Positions 1 through 6,883 are shown, numbered from the stretch's first letter. The stretch is 10,434 nucleotides of DNA from Calditrichota bacterium (GCA_003818595.1 RPQV01000073.1:1-10434), one strand, 5' to 3'. The notes: generated by a model not told the origin, from the sequence alone. Made by a program: numbers and translations.

Positions 1-590
1 AAAATCACACAACATTTGCTTTTACTGATTGCAGCAGTCAATTTTCGCATCGCCTGCGACATGAGTCGCGCCTGCAAACCCATCTGTGCATCACCCATCT
101 CGCCTTCAATTTCAGCTCGAGGAACCAACGCCGCCACCGAGTCGATCACGATGGCATCAATGGCGCCGCTGCGCACCAGGGTTTCGGTGATTTCAAGCGC
201 CTGTTCTCCTGTGTCCGGTTGAGAAATCAGCAGATTATCTGTATCCACCCCAAGAGCTTTGGAATAGACAGCATCCAAAGCATGTTCCGCATCGACAAAA
301 GCGGCGAGGCCGCCCAATTTTTGCGCCTCGGCGACGATATGCAACGCCAAGGTGGTTTTGCCGGAAGATTCAGGCCCGAAAATCTCAATAATTCTTCCCC
401 GCGGTATACCGCCGATTCCCAGAGCAGCATCCAGGGAGACAGAACCTGTCGGAATCGCCGCGATGTCCAGCTTCCGATCATCGCCCAGCCACATAATGGA
501 ACCTTTCCCATACTGGCGGTCAATTTGAGACATCGCCAATTCCAAAGCTTTCCTGCGCTCATTTCGTTCTTCTGCCATTTCAACACCCAT
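1..590 (-). CDS. recA: RecA recombinase, N-terminal part (gene runs off the left edge)
   Basis: RecA forms ATP-dependent filaments on single-stranded DNA, carries out strand exchange and triggers LexA cleavage. The frame read leftward from ATG at 590 is open to the window edge and gives about 196 of the usual ~345 residues. It contains the N-terminal GKGSIM motif (28-33), Walker A GPESSGKTT (72-80), DAEHALD, the SQPDTGEQALEI block, Walker B VIDSVAAL and the MSQAMRKL stretch, all closely matching E. coli RecA. A second in-frame ATG at 578 (MAEERN) is equally possible as the start, and neither has a strong Shine-Dalgarno. It lies 21 bases after the thpR stop with no obvious terminator between, so it is probably the last gene of a pgpA-cinA-thpR-recA operon. 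I see no LexA-type operator in the short gap. Identity is certain; only the exact start is open. Confidence 0.97.
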   Translation of the reverse strand, partial: MGVEMAEERNERRKALELAMSQIDRQYGKGSIMWLGDDRKLDIAAIPTGSVSLDAALGIGGIPRGRIIEIFGPESSGKTTLALHIVAEAQKLGGLAAFVDAEHALDAVYSKALGVDTDNLLISQPDTGEQALEITETLVRSGAIDAIVIDSVAALVPRAEIEGEMGDAQMGLQARLMSQAMRKLTAAISKSKCCVI

Positions 591-611
591 TTTTTGGTTT
601 AATTTAATGTT

Positions 612-1181
612 TCATGATAACAGAGCAATTTTAAAAAGAGGCGTATATACCGCACCTGTCGGTTTCAAGTCGCTTTTCATCAACACGATTTCAGTTGCGG
701 CAAATTCAAGCGAAGGCGCCTCATATGATCCGACCATCCTCGAAATATCAGCAACATAACCGGGATTCTTGACCCGGCCCAGCGTTAGATGAGGTGAAAA
801 GGGCCGCTGTTCTGCCTCAAAGCCAAGTTGAGTCAAAGCCGCATCCGCCTCCTTCTGCAGAGACAATAACCGCCCACTCGGCTCGTCGACGACTCCCACC
901 CAATACACTCGCGGTCTATTCAAATTGGGGAAAGCACCTGCGTGCGTCAGTCGCAGGGTGAAGGCGGAGTGAGATCGTGCAACAGCCGAAATTTTTGTTT
1001 CAATGTCATCAACGGATTGTTCTTCAATATCACCCAAAAACTTGATAGTGAGATGTATTCCATCGATTCGCGACCAACTGACGCCGCTTCCCAATGCCCG
1101 CAGTTGTTTTTGAAACAGAGCCAACGCGCTTTTAACGGCATCATCCAGCTCAAAGCACAAAAAGGCGCGGATTTTACTCAT
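612..1181 (-). CDS. thpR: RNA 2',3'-cyclic phosphodiesterase (ThpR/LigT, 2H phosphoesterase)
   Basis: A 189-residue member of the 2H phosphoesterase family, which opens 2',3'-cyclic phosphate ends of RNA and was first described as a 2'-5' RNA ligase. Both HxTx signature motifs are present: HLTI at about residues 43-46 and HLTL at about 131-134, each followed by family-typical sequence (KFLGDI and GRVKNP). Other family patches are the N-terminal IRAFLCFEL, GAFPNLNRPRVYWVG, and the closing LMKSDLKPTGAVYTPL. Length fits the ~175-190 residue family. I chose ATG 1181, which has AGAG seven bases upstream and overlaps the cinA stop by 8 bases; a TTG two codons earlier at 1187 is the alternative. The overlap suggests translational coupling to cinA. 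The gene sits between cinA and recA as in Deinococcus. Confidence 0.93.
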   Translation of the reverse strand: MSKIRAFLCFELDDAVKSALALFQKQLRALGSGVSWSRIDGIHLTIKFLGDIEEQSVDDIETKISAVARSHSAFTLRLTHAGAFPNLNRPRVYWVGVVDEPSGRLLSLQKEADAALTQLGFEAEQRPFSPHLTLGRVKNPGYVADISRMVGSYEAPSLEFAATEIVLMKSDLKPTGAVYTPLFKIALLS

Positions 1182-2424
1182 GATCAATCTCTAATATTTT
1201 TTTCCGCAATAAATTCAAGGCAGCCTGAGCGGCCCGCTGTTTGTTTCCCAAGCGATCATTGGCAAATTGATGGCGTTCATAAACTGCGCCCTGATGGTCA
1301 GCACACGCGATGAACACCAGACCAACTGGTTTTTCTGCTGTCCCGCCATCGGGACCGGCAATTCCAGTCAATGCCAAACCATAGTCAGTTTGAGCCATCT
1401 GTCTCATTCCCTTAGCCATGGCGAGGGCAACTGCTGAACTTACCGCACCGTGCTGAAGAATCATGCTTTCGGGCACGTTTAATAATTCGATTTTTGACTG
1501 ATTGCTGTAGCAGACAATACCCCGATTGAAGAAATGGGAACTGCCCGGTATATTGGTCAGCATATTGGCGACCATTCCTCCGGTGCAGGATTCAGCAACA
1601 GCCACAGTTTCCTGCCTGTGCGTCAACAACTCGGCAACAATGGCTTCTAAACTGCGATCCTCGTCGGCATAAATAAATTTACCGACTTTTTCTCTTACAC
1701 GCGTCACTCCTTCCGCAAGACGCTTCTCAGCAGCCGCAGGTGATTCGGCCTTTGCCATCAATCGCAGCTTGACGCCGAACAAACTCGGCAGAAAAGCAAC
1801 ATCCACCGATTGCTGAATTGCAGGCAGATTATCCAACATTTCGAACAGGGTGCTTTCCGCCACTCCGGTCGTCATAAAATGGTGCACCAGGATGGTCGAA
1901 CTTCCGGACGCCGATTTGAGCTCAGGCAGAACCTGATCGATCATCATAGCCTTCATCTCAAAAGGCACTCCCGGCATGACGTAACAGCATTTTGGACCTT
2001 TTCGAAACATCATCCCCGGAGCCGTGCCTAACTTATTGGGCATAATGTGGGCAATGTCAGGAACCATCGCCTGGTCCGCGTTGACCTTCGCCATCGTTAT
2101 GCCGCGTTTTTGAAATCGTTCAAAAACCTGATCATAAATCTGCTGATTGAACACCAATTTCGCGCCGTAATGTTCGCATAATACATGTTTGGTGATGTCA
2201 TCGTGAGTCGGGCCCAGTCCGCCGGTCACCAATATGACATCGGCGCGCGATTCTGCAATACGAAGCGCCTGGAGAATCCGATCGCGGTCATCGCCAACAG
2301 TCGTCACCCAATTCAGATGAATCCCGATTTCAAGCAATCGTTCACCCATCCACGCGGCGTTGGAGTTAATCGTCTGCCCGATGAGCAGCTCATCACCAAT
2401 GGAAATAATTTCAACGGCTATCAT
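1174..2424 (-). CDS. cinA: CinA family protein, nicotinamide-nucleotide amidohydrolase
   Basis: A full-length 416-residue CinA with two domains. The N-terminal MoCF/COG1058 domain (about 1-170) has SIGDELLIGQTINSN near the start, GGLGPTHDD at 68-76 and the VMPGVPFEMKAM block at 149-160; this part is known in the family as an ADP-ribose pyrophosphatase-like domain. The C-terminal PncC domain (about 255-412) has AESCTGG at 277-283, with the presumed nucleophile Ser279, and TGIAGPDGG at 353-361. It deamidates nicotinamide mononucleotide in pyridine-nucleotide salvage. The name comes from competence induction in streptococci, where cinA and recA are cotranscribed. ATG 2424 lies 4 bases after the pgpA stop, with no strong Shine-Dalgarno, so translation is probably coupled. 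The thpR start overlaps its last codons. Confidence 0.96.
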   Translation of the reverse strand: MIAVEIISIGDELLIGQTINSNAAWMGERLLEIGIHLNWVTTVGDDRDRILQALRIAESRADVILVTGGLGPTHDDITKHVLCEHYGAKLVFNQQIYDQVFERFQKRGITMAKVNADQAMVPDIAHIMPNKLGTAPGMMFRKGPKCCYVMPGVPFEMKAMMIDQVLPELKSASGSSTILVHHFMTTGVAESTLFEMLDNLPAIQQSVDVAFLPSLFGVKLRLMAKAESPAAAEKRLAEGVTRVREKVGKFIYADEDRSLEAIVAELLTHRQETVAVAESCTGGMVANMLTNIPGSSHFFNRGIVCYSNQSKIELLNVPESMILQHGAVSSAVALAMAKGMRQMAQTDYGLALTGIAGPDGGTAEKPVGLVFIACADHQGAVYERHQFANDRLGNKQRAAQAALNLLRKKILEIDHE

Positions 2425-2428
2425 TCGA

Positions 2429-2872
2429 TCACATCACCCATAAAATGAGACGCATCACCAACAGACTGTATAAACCCGCAATCACATCATCCGCCATCAC
2501 ACCCCATCCTTTGGGCAGGCCTTGTGCCTGATATACGGGAAAAGGCTTCACGATATCAAAAAAGCGAAACAGGATAAAGGCAGCGAGAAAAGTCCATCCT
2601 GTTTTGGGCAGTGTCAGCAGGGAGATCATCATGCCGACGACTTCATCCCAGTTGATCCGACCGGCGTCATGTCCCCACACCTTCTCGCATTCAGTCGCCG
2701 CCCAGACGCCGATAAAAAACATCACAATAATGACATGCACCCAATATTTTATCGACATCTCCGGCAGAAACCACAACACCACAACCGCCAGCATCGATCC
2801 GACGGTTCCAGGCGCCACGGGTGAGTATCCGCTTCCAAAGGCAGTGCCTAAAAACAGAGCTGCTTTTCTCAT
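2429..2872 (-). CDS. pgpA: Phosphatidylglycerophosphatase A
   Basis: An inner-membrane lipid phosphatase of 147 residues that removes phosphate from phosphatidylglycerophosphate to give phosphatidylglycerol. The family blocks are clear: FGSGYSPVAPGTVGS at about 13-27, the acidic RINWDEVVGM motif (about 72-81), the FRFFDIVKPFPV motif (about 102-113), and the closing GWGVMADDVIAGLYS with its Asp pair. Hydrophobic segments at about 27-37, 44-60, 83-105 and 130-146 fit a small multi-spanning membrane protein. ATG 2872 is preceded by AGGA at a suitable distance. It is the first gene of the pgpA-cinA-thpR-recA set, with a 91-base gap from recR that may hold a promoter. It is slightly shorter than E. 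coli PgpA (about 170 residues), with no sign of damage. Confidence 0.95.
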   Translation of the reverse strand: MRKAALFLGTAFGSGYSPVAPGTVGSMLAVVVLWFLPEMSIKYWVHVIIVMFFIGVWAATECEKVWGHDAGRINWDEVVGMMISLLTLPKTGWTFLAAFILFRFFDIVKPFPVYQAQGLPKGWGVMADDVIAGLYSLLVMRLILWVM

Positions 2873-2932
2873 GTGCTCATCCTGTGAACATTCGACAAAA
2901 TCCGCGTCAATCGCAAATCGTGCAGAAAATCA

Positions 2933-2961
2933 ATAGTAAACAAAGATGTTAAAAAAGGCAA
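2933..2961 (-). promoter_or_regulatory. Candidate promoter for pgpA-cinA-thpR-recA
   Basis: In the recR-pgpA gap the minus strand reads TTGCCT (2961-2956), a 17-base spacer, then TACTAT (2938-2933). Each hexamer matches 4 of 6 sigma70 consensus positions and the spacing is ideal. The leader to the pgpA ATG would be about 55 bases. The gap is otherwise free of genes. This is a moderate match in AT-rich sequence, so chance is a real alternative, and transcription could also simply continue from recR. Confidence 0.35.
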
Positions 2962-2963
2962 GA

Positions 2964-3560
2964 TTAATATTCGCGTCTCCCCTCAATAGCCCGAGCCAAG
3001 GTCACTTCGTCTGCATACTCCAAGTCGGCGCCGACAGGAATTCCGCGGGCAATACGTGAGATTCGGATATTCATCGGCTTGATCAGTTTTGAGAGATACA
3101 ACGCTGTTGCCTCACCCTCCGTGTTCGGATTGGTGGCAATAATAATCTCCTGCACCGCTTCTTCCAGCCGCAATAAAAGCTCACGCACATGCAGATTGTC
3201 CGGGCCGATTCCGTCGAGCGGCGACAAGGCGCCGCCCAAAACATGATAGAGTCCCTTGTACTCACCTGTTTTTTCCAATGCCAGAACATCATTCGCTTCT
3301 TCAACCACACAGATCATCGTCCGATCTCGAGTCTCACCCGCGCAAATTTTGCATGGATCAGATTCTGTGACATTAAAACAGATCGAACAATGAATCACCT
3401 TGAGCTTCAAATCGACCAATGACTCTGCAAGCTGTTTCACCTGCGATTCCGATTGTTTCAACAGAAAAAAAACATGACGTTGCGCCATTTTTCGACCGAT
3501 TCCGGGCAATTTGCTCAGTTCATGAATGGCTTTTTCAACTGTCTCGGAAGAATATTTCAC
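2964..3560 (-). CDS. recR: Recombination mediator RecR
   Basis: RecR acts with RecO (and RecF) to load RecA onto SSB-coated gaps. The 198-residue product has the standard domain order: a helix-hairpin-helix with LPGIGRKMAQR (18-28), a C4 zinc finger with Cys58, Cys61, Cys70 and Cys73, and a Toprim domain beginning at VVEEANDVLALE (85-96) followed by YHVLGGALSPLDGIGP and NPNTEGEATALYL. The C-terminal IARGIPVGADLEYADEVTLARAI is the usual Walker-B-like/dimer segment. The start codon is GTG at 3560, overlapping the ybaB TGA by four bases (GTGA), and there is no good Shine-Dalgarno, so translation probably depends on coupling to ybaB. It lies in a dnaX-ybaB-recR array, a very widely conserved arrangement. 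Confidence 0.97.
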   Translation of the reverse strand: MKYSSETVEKAIHELSKLPGIGRKMAQRHVFFLLKQSESQVKQLAESLVDLKLKVIHCSICFNVTESDPCKICAGETRDRTMICVVEEANDVLALEKTGEYKGLYHVLGGALSPLDGIGPDNLHVRELLLRLEEAVQEIIIATNPNTEGEATALYLSKLIKPMNIRISRIARGIPVGADLEYADEVTLARAIEGRREY

Positions 3561-3895
3561 AGGTTCAGACCCGGAATTTTTGTATTGCCAAAATTCGGCA
3601 TCAAGCCGCCTGTCGCTTTAGCCATTTGCTCTTCAGCCGTGGCTTTCGCATTCTCCAGCGCCTGATTCACCGCAGCCAAAACCAAGTCCTCCAACATTTC
3701 GACATCGTCAGGATCAACAACCTGCGGATCAATTTTTATTTCCAATATTTCCTGAGCCCCATTGACAACCGCCACGACCATCCCGCCGCCGGCGCTTCCC
3801 TCTATTTTTAAATTCGCCAGATCATTTTGAATCCGTTCGATTTCCCTCTGCATCTTCTGGGCCTGCTTCAACAGCCCATCCATTCCACCTTTCAT
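3557..3895 (-). CDS. ybaB: YbaB/EbfC family nucleoid-associated protein
   Basis: A small (112-residue) DNA-binding protein of the YbaB/EbfC family. Family members dimerise, bind DNA non-specifically and associate with the nucleoid. The N-terminal helix MDGLLKQAQKMQREIERIQNDLANLKIEG, the GGGMVVAVVNGAQEILEIKIDP sheet and the DVEMLEDLVLAAVNQALENAKATAEEQMAK helix are typical, ending in a Gly/Pro/Asn-rich tail. I chose ATG 3895 because AGGAG lies five bases upstream. The frame stays open to 3916, but that start has no ribosome binding site and would put the AGGAG inside the gene. It overlaps recR by 4 bases and lies about 80 bases after dnaX, the classic order. Confidence 0.95.
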   Translation of the reverse strand: MKGGMDGLLKQAQKMQREIERIQNDLANLKIEGSAGGGMVVAVVNGAQEILEIKIDPQVVDPDDVEMLEDLVLAAVNQALENAKATAEEQMAKATGGLMPNFGNTKIPGLNL

Positions 3896-3976
3896 TCTCT
3901 CTCCTGTGAATATCATTAATCATGGAATTAAATGACAACCATTTATAACAGAATCTTGCTGTTGATTATTACATAT

Positions 3977-5617
3977 TTATTTGACAAACTCGGCATCAAA
4001 CAGCCTGACAATTTCCTTGACGATACTGTTGTTTTGCACCAGTTGTGCGAATTCTTCACCTTTGTTCAACTGCAATGGTATTTTCCGAAATTTCTGTAAT
4101 TTTTCGGCACTGATCTCCACACATCGCAGCTTGACCCGCACTCCAGTCACACTTTCTATGACCTCTTCGACATCCGCCGCCTGACGTTCTACCGAGGTTT
4201 TGTAAAATCCATTTTTATCGGCAAAGCCTAATTCCAGATATCGTCCATCCAATCGAATAGGCCATCCTTCGGTCAACAATGCGCCCAAAGCAAAACGCGA
4301 ATTTTTCACCTTGTCCAGGACATTGAGCCATTGCTTTTCAAAATCTTCAAAAGATAATCCTACAGGCTGGGAAGAGGACGACGGTGATTCGCCCGCTGTT
4401 TTGGAGACAGCCGGGGGGGATACCGTATGAGAAGGTGCAGATTGAAGAGGAGTGATCGGTTTTATTTCCGGATCAGGTCTTTTTTTTTTGACCTCTTCCA
4501 GCTCGGAAAGAATTTGAGCAAGTTGGACGCTCGAATTCATATTGATCATTTTGATCAGCGCAATTTCGAGATGAAGCCGAGAATTACTGCTGCGGCGTAC
4601 TTGATTTTCGGTATCCGCTGCTATTTTAATCAGTCTGAGCAAATCCTCAACACTGAAAAACGCCGCATCAGCCAAATAACGTTGTGCATAGGCTTCAGCA
4701 ACATTCACGGATTCGTTGATTCCCGTTGTTTTTGCCACCAGGAGATTGCGGAAATGATCCTCCAGTCCGATGAGAAATTCATTAAAATCGTATCCTTCAG
4801 AAAAAATCTTCTGAATCAGCTCCATGCCGCCGGAAAGATTTTTCCCCTTGATTAAATCGGTGGTCTGGAAAAAAAAGTGCGTGCCGATAATGCCCAATAA
4901 ATTCATGGTTTCAGCAGCAGTGATGGTATTCCCGGCAAACGCGATGATTTGATCCAAAATACTTTCTGAATCGCGCATGCTGCCGTCACCCTTGTTGGCG
5001 ATGAGCAGCAGTGATTCCTCATCAATCGATATCTGTTCGCGGACGCACAAATCCCGCAACTGTTCAACAATTTGTCGGGTGGACATGCGGCGAAAATCGA
5101 ATCGTTGGCAGCGGGACAGAATCGTTGCAGGCACTTTGTGCGGTTCCGTGGTCGCAAAAATGAACAACACCCGCGACGGTGGTTCCTCCAATGTTTTTAA
5201 CAAAGCGTTAAAGGCCTCGTTAGTCAACATATGCACTTCATCGATGATGTTGATGCGATATTTTCCGGGATTGGGAGAATACCGCAGGCTCTCGCGCAGG
5301 TTCCGTACTTCATCGATGCCGCGATTGGACGCGCCGTCAATTTCGAGCACATCCAGGCTTCGACTTTCATTGACTTCCAGACAGGAGGAACAGGTGTTGC
5401 AGGGACGAATGGAGGGACCTTGATCGCAGTTTAAAGCTTTGGACAGCAGGCGCGCAACCGTGGTTTTGCCGACCCCGCGAGGCCCGCAGAAGAGATAGGC
5501 GCCGGCAATGCGGTTTTGTTGGATTGCATTTTGAAGGGTCTTTGTAACATGTTCCTGTCCCACAACATCTTCAAAAAACATGGGTCGGTATTTTCGAGCG
5601 AGTACCAGATAGGACAT
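3977..5617 (-). CDS. dnaX: DNA polymerase III subunit tau (and probably gamma)
   Basis: The ATPase core subunit of the clamp loader. The 546-residue frame shows the DnaX signature ARKYRPMFFEDVVGQEHV, Walker A GPRGVGKT (45-52), a zinc-binding cysteine set (Cys64, 73, 76, 79), Walker B/DEVH at 126-129, sensor 1 FIFATTEPHKVP, the SRC motif (168-170), sensor 2 GSMRDSES, and the domain III helices to about residue 375. A low-complexity Pro/Ser linker (about 380-420) leads to a C-terminal tau-like domain to residue 546. A run of ten A residues encodes Lys377-379 at the domain III/linker boundary, and the -1 frame stops two codons later, so a gamma-type product of 381 residues is likely (see findings). 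ATG 5617 has only a weak Shine-Dalgarno. The SRP RNA ends 50 bases upstream, and ybaB and recR follow. Confidence 0.97.
   Translation of the reverse strand: MSYLVLARKYRPMFFEDVVGQEHVTKTLQNAIQQNRIAGAYLFCGPRGVGKTTVARLLSKALNCDQGPSIRPCNTCSSCLEVNESRSLDVLEIDGASNRGIDEVRNLRESLRYSPNPGKYRINIIDEVHMLTNEAFNALLKTLEEPPSRVLFIFATTEPHKVPATILSRCQRFDFRRMSTRQIVEQLRDLCVREQISIDEESLLLIANKGDGSMRDSESILDQIIAFAGNTITAAETMNLLGIIGTHFFFQTTDLIKGKNLSGGMELIQKIFSEGYDFNEFLIGLEDHFRNLLVAKTTGINESVNVAEAYAQRYLADAAFFSVEDLLRLIKIAADTENQVRRSSNSRLHLEIALIKMINMNSSVQLAQILSELEEVKKKRPDPEIKPITPLQSAPSHTVSPPAVSKTAGESPSSSSQPVGLSFEDFEKQWLNVLDKVKNSRFALGALLTEGWPIRLDGRYLELGFADKNGFYKTSVERQAADVEEVIESVTGVRVKLRCVEISAEKLQKFRKIPLQLNKGEEFAQLVQNNSIVKEIVRLFDAEFVK
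4454..4489 (-). promoter_or_regulatory. Predicted dnaX slippage/frameshift site with downstream hairpin
   Basis: On the minus strand, ten consecutive A residues occupy 4489-4480, read in frame as AAA AAA AAA AGA (codons 377-380). A -1 shift reads AAG ACC TGA, with the stop at 4475-4473; a +1 shift also meets a stop (TAA) six codons on. A hairpin starts 5 bases after the run: GATCCGG (4474-4468) pairs with CCGATC (4459-4454), giving six pairs with one bulged C and an 8-base A/T loop. Known precedents are the E. coli dnaX ribosomal frameshift (A AAA AAG) and the Thermus dnaX A9 transcriptional slippage. The homopolymer and the stop are seen directly; the function is inferred. Confidence 0.7.
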
Positions 5618-5667
5618 GTCACCATCTCAACATCTAAACAAATGATTTCGCCGCAAAAACGGATAAA

Positions 5668-5937
5668 GGCTGTGCACCCATCCTCGATTTCTCTTTTCTT
5701 ATACTGAGTGAACAGCCGGCTCCAACCAAGGGCTCCCGCGGCACATGGATTATGTACTTACCGCTGCTACCTTCCGGTCCTGACGGGGTTGGGCACGCTT
5801 CCATTGCGAAGGGCTTGATTTCTCAACACCGCTTATTCAGGACGCATAAAAACGAGCGAACCTCGGAGTGGGAATTCAATCCTGCTATAGCGGATTGCAG
5901 GTTACAGGGCACCGCTAGCTCCCCATCTAGCACAGCC
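5668..5937 (-). ncRNA. ffs: Signal recognition particle RNA, bacterial large type (with Alu domain)
   Basis: The RNA scaffold of SRP, which binds Ffh and targets nascent membrane and secreted proteins to FtsY/Sec. The S-domain core is unmistakable on the minus strand: GTCAGGACCGGAAGG followed by TAGCAGC (about 5784-5763), with a GGAA tetraloop. Upstream (about 5930-5865) lies the Alu-domain sequence characteristic of Bacillus scRNA, including GCGGTGCCCTGTAACC and CCTGC/GCAGG flanking AATCCGCTATA. The two ends pair perfectly: GGCTGTGC (5937-5930) with GCACAGCC (5675-5668), defining a 270-nt RNA, almost the length of the B. subtilis RNA. AATCAAG (5820-5814) also pairs with CTTGGTT (5730-5724) as a helix 5 segment. 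It begins 9 bases after tRNA-Ala and ends 50 bases before dnaX, so it is probably processed from a longer transcript. Confidence 0.95.
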
Positions 5938-5946
5938 ATATTTCTG

Positions 5947-6019
5947 TGGAGCCGATGGGATTCGAACCCACGGCCTGTACGTTGCGAACGTACCGCTCTC
6001 CCAGCTGAGCTACGGCCCC
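5947..6019 (-). tRNA. tRNA-Ala (CGC)
   Basis: A 73-nt cloverleaf. The acceptor stem GGGGCCG/CGGCTCC contains the G3.U70 wobble pair, the main alanine identity element, with discriminator A73. The anticodon arm GTACG-TTCGCAA-CGTAC gives anticodon CGC, reading GCG codons. The D arm (GCTCAGCTGGGAGAGC) and the T loop (GTGGG-TTCGAAT-CCCAT) are standard. The 3' CCA is not encoded. It lies 9 bases before the SRP RNA. Confidence 0.97.
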
Positions 6020-6087
6020 AAATCCGTCTTGAATTCATGTCATAACCTCAAGCCGGCTTTTCATCGTGCAAAAAACAACTTTGGTCG

Positions 6088-6174
6088 CGGAGAGAGCGGG
6101 ATTCGAACCCGCGGTAGCTAAATCGCTACACACGCTTTCCAAGCGTGCTCCTTCAGCCTCTCGGACATCTCTCC
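6088..6174 (-). tRNA. tRNA-Ser (GGA)
   Basis: An 87-nt class II tRNA with a long variable arm, as expected for serine. The acceptor stem is GGAGAGA/TCTCTCC with discriminator G73. The anticodon arm CACGC-TTGGAAA-GCGTG gives anticodon GGA, reading UCC and UCU. The variable arm GTAGC-GATTTA-GCTAC forms a clean stem-loop, and the T arm is GCGGG-TTCGAAT-CCCGC. CCA is not encoded. It lies 32 bases after tRNA-Ser(CGA) and about 70 before tRNA-Ala. Confidence 0.97.
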
Positions 6175-6205
6175 CCTATAAAGAACACTTTTTTCGTCAA
6201 GACCT

Positions 6206-6293
<88 letters not shown>

Positions 6294-6294
6294 G

Positions 6295-6323
6295 AAAAAA
6301 GAACGTCAGCGTTCCCGCTGACG
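6295..6323 (-). terminator. Intrinsic terminator at the tadA 3' end
   Basis: On the minus strand a perfect 8-bp stem CGTCAGCG/CGCTGACG (6323-6316 and 6311-6304) closes a GGAA tetraloop and is followed by TTC and six T residues (6300-6295). The tadA stop codon TGA (6308-6306) lies inside the 3' arm of the stem. The T-run ends one base before the 5' end of tRNA-Ser(CGA). Stem, tetraloop and T-run fit a Rho-independent terminator for the tRNA-Glu/tRNA-Arg/tadA transcript. Confidence 0.8.
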
Positions 6324-6782
6324 AAGTTTTCGAAAAAACGCTTTCAACATTTCACTGCTCTCCTGCTGAAGAACACCGCCGATCACCGGCGCCTGTACAT
6401 CCAACTGCCCGCCATTGGCCAGATTCATTTTCGAGCCGCAGGCGCCATATCGTTCGTCAGCGGCGCCGTAAACAATGCCTGCGATTCTCGCCAGCAACAG
6501 AGCTCCCGTACACATCATACAGGGTTCCAGCGTAACATAAAGGACAACCTCCTCCAGCCGCCAACTGGCTAAAGAATTGGCTGCAGCCGTGAGTGCCAGT
6601 ATTTCAGCGTGAGCCGTTGGATCCTGAAGCGTCTCAACGAGATTGTGCCCCCGTCCAATTATGCGTCCTTCATGTACGGCGACTGCACCAACAGGCACTT
6701 CATCTTTTGCAAAAGACTTTTGCGCCTCCAAGAGAGCAAATCGCATCCATGTTTCATGGTCTGCGAATGTTGACATCGTCAT
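6306..6782 (-). CDS. tadA: tRNA-specific adenosine deaminase TadA
   Basis: TadA converts A34 of tRNA-Arg(ACG) to inosine so that one tRNA can read CGU, CGC and CGA. The 158-residue product is a zinc cytidine/adenosine deaminase-fold enzyme. From the second Met, the zinc ligand His56 and proton-shuttle Glu58 lie in PTAHAEI, and Cys86 and Cys89 in LEPCMMCTGA. The family patches DEVPVGAV, GRGHN and ARIAGIVYGA are present. The frame stays open to 6812, but the first ten residues would then be translated from tRNA-Arg sequence, so ATG 6782 or ATG 6776 (MSTFADHETWM, 156 residues) is the real start. Neither has a Shine-Dalgarno. The gene begins 3 bases after tRNA-Arg(ACG), its own substrate, and its stop codon lies inside a terminator stem. 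Confidence 0.96.
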   Translation of the reverse strand: MTMSTFADHETWMRFALLEAQKSFAKDEVPVGAVAVHEGRIIGRGHNLVETLQDPTAHAEILALTAAANSLASWRLEEVVLYVTLEPCMMCTGALLLARIAGIVYGAADERYGACGSKMNLANGGQLDVQAPVIGGVLQQESSEMLKAFFRKLRQRER

Positions 6783-6785
6783 GTG

Positions 6786-6859
6786 TACGCCCGGAGGGAA
6801 TTGAACCCCCAACCTTCTGGTCCGTAGCCAGACGCTCTATCCAATTGAGCTACGGGCGC
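6786..6859 (-). tRNA. tRNA-Arg (ACG)
   Basis: A 74-nt cloverleaf with acceptor stem GCGCCCG/CGGGCGT (a G1.U72 pair at the end) and discriminator A73. The anticodon arm TCTGG-CTACGGA-CCAGA gives anticodon ACG. A34 is the position TadA edits to inosine. The T arm is GGGGG-TTCAATT-CCCTC. CCA is not encoded. It is followed after 3 bases by the tadA start codon and preceded after 24 bases by tRNA-Glu. Confidence 0.97.
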
Positions 6860-6883
6860 AACCTGCAAATCTGTATGACGTCG

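Noticed and set aside
591..611. LexA/SOS operator upstream of recA
   Set aside because: The 21-base gap to thpR contains no GAAC...GTTC or CTG...CAG palindrome that I can see.
3896..3976. TTGTCA-17-TGATAT in the dnaX-ybaB gap as a promoter
   Set aside because: The -10 matches only 3 of 6 positions in AT-rich sequence; readthrough from dnaX is simpler.
6783..6812. N-terminal extension of TadA by ten residues
   Set aside because: These codons are the 3' part of the tRNA-Arg gene; TadA homologues start near the later methionines.
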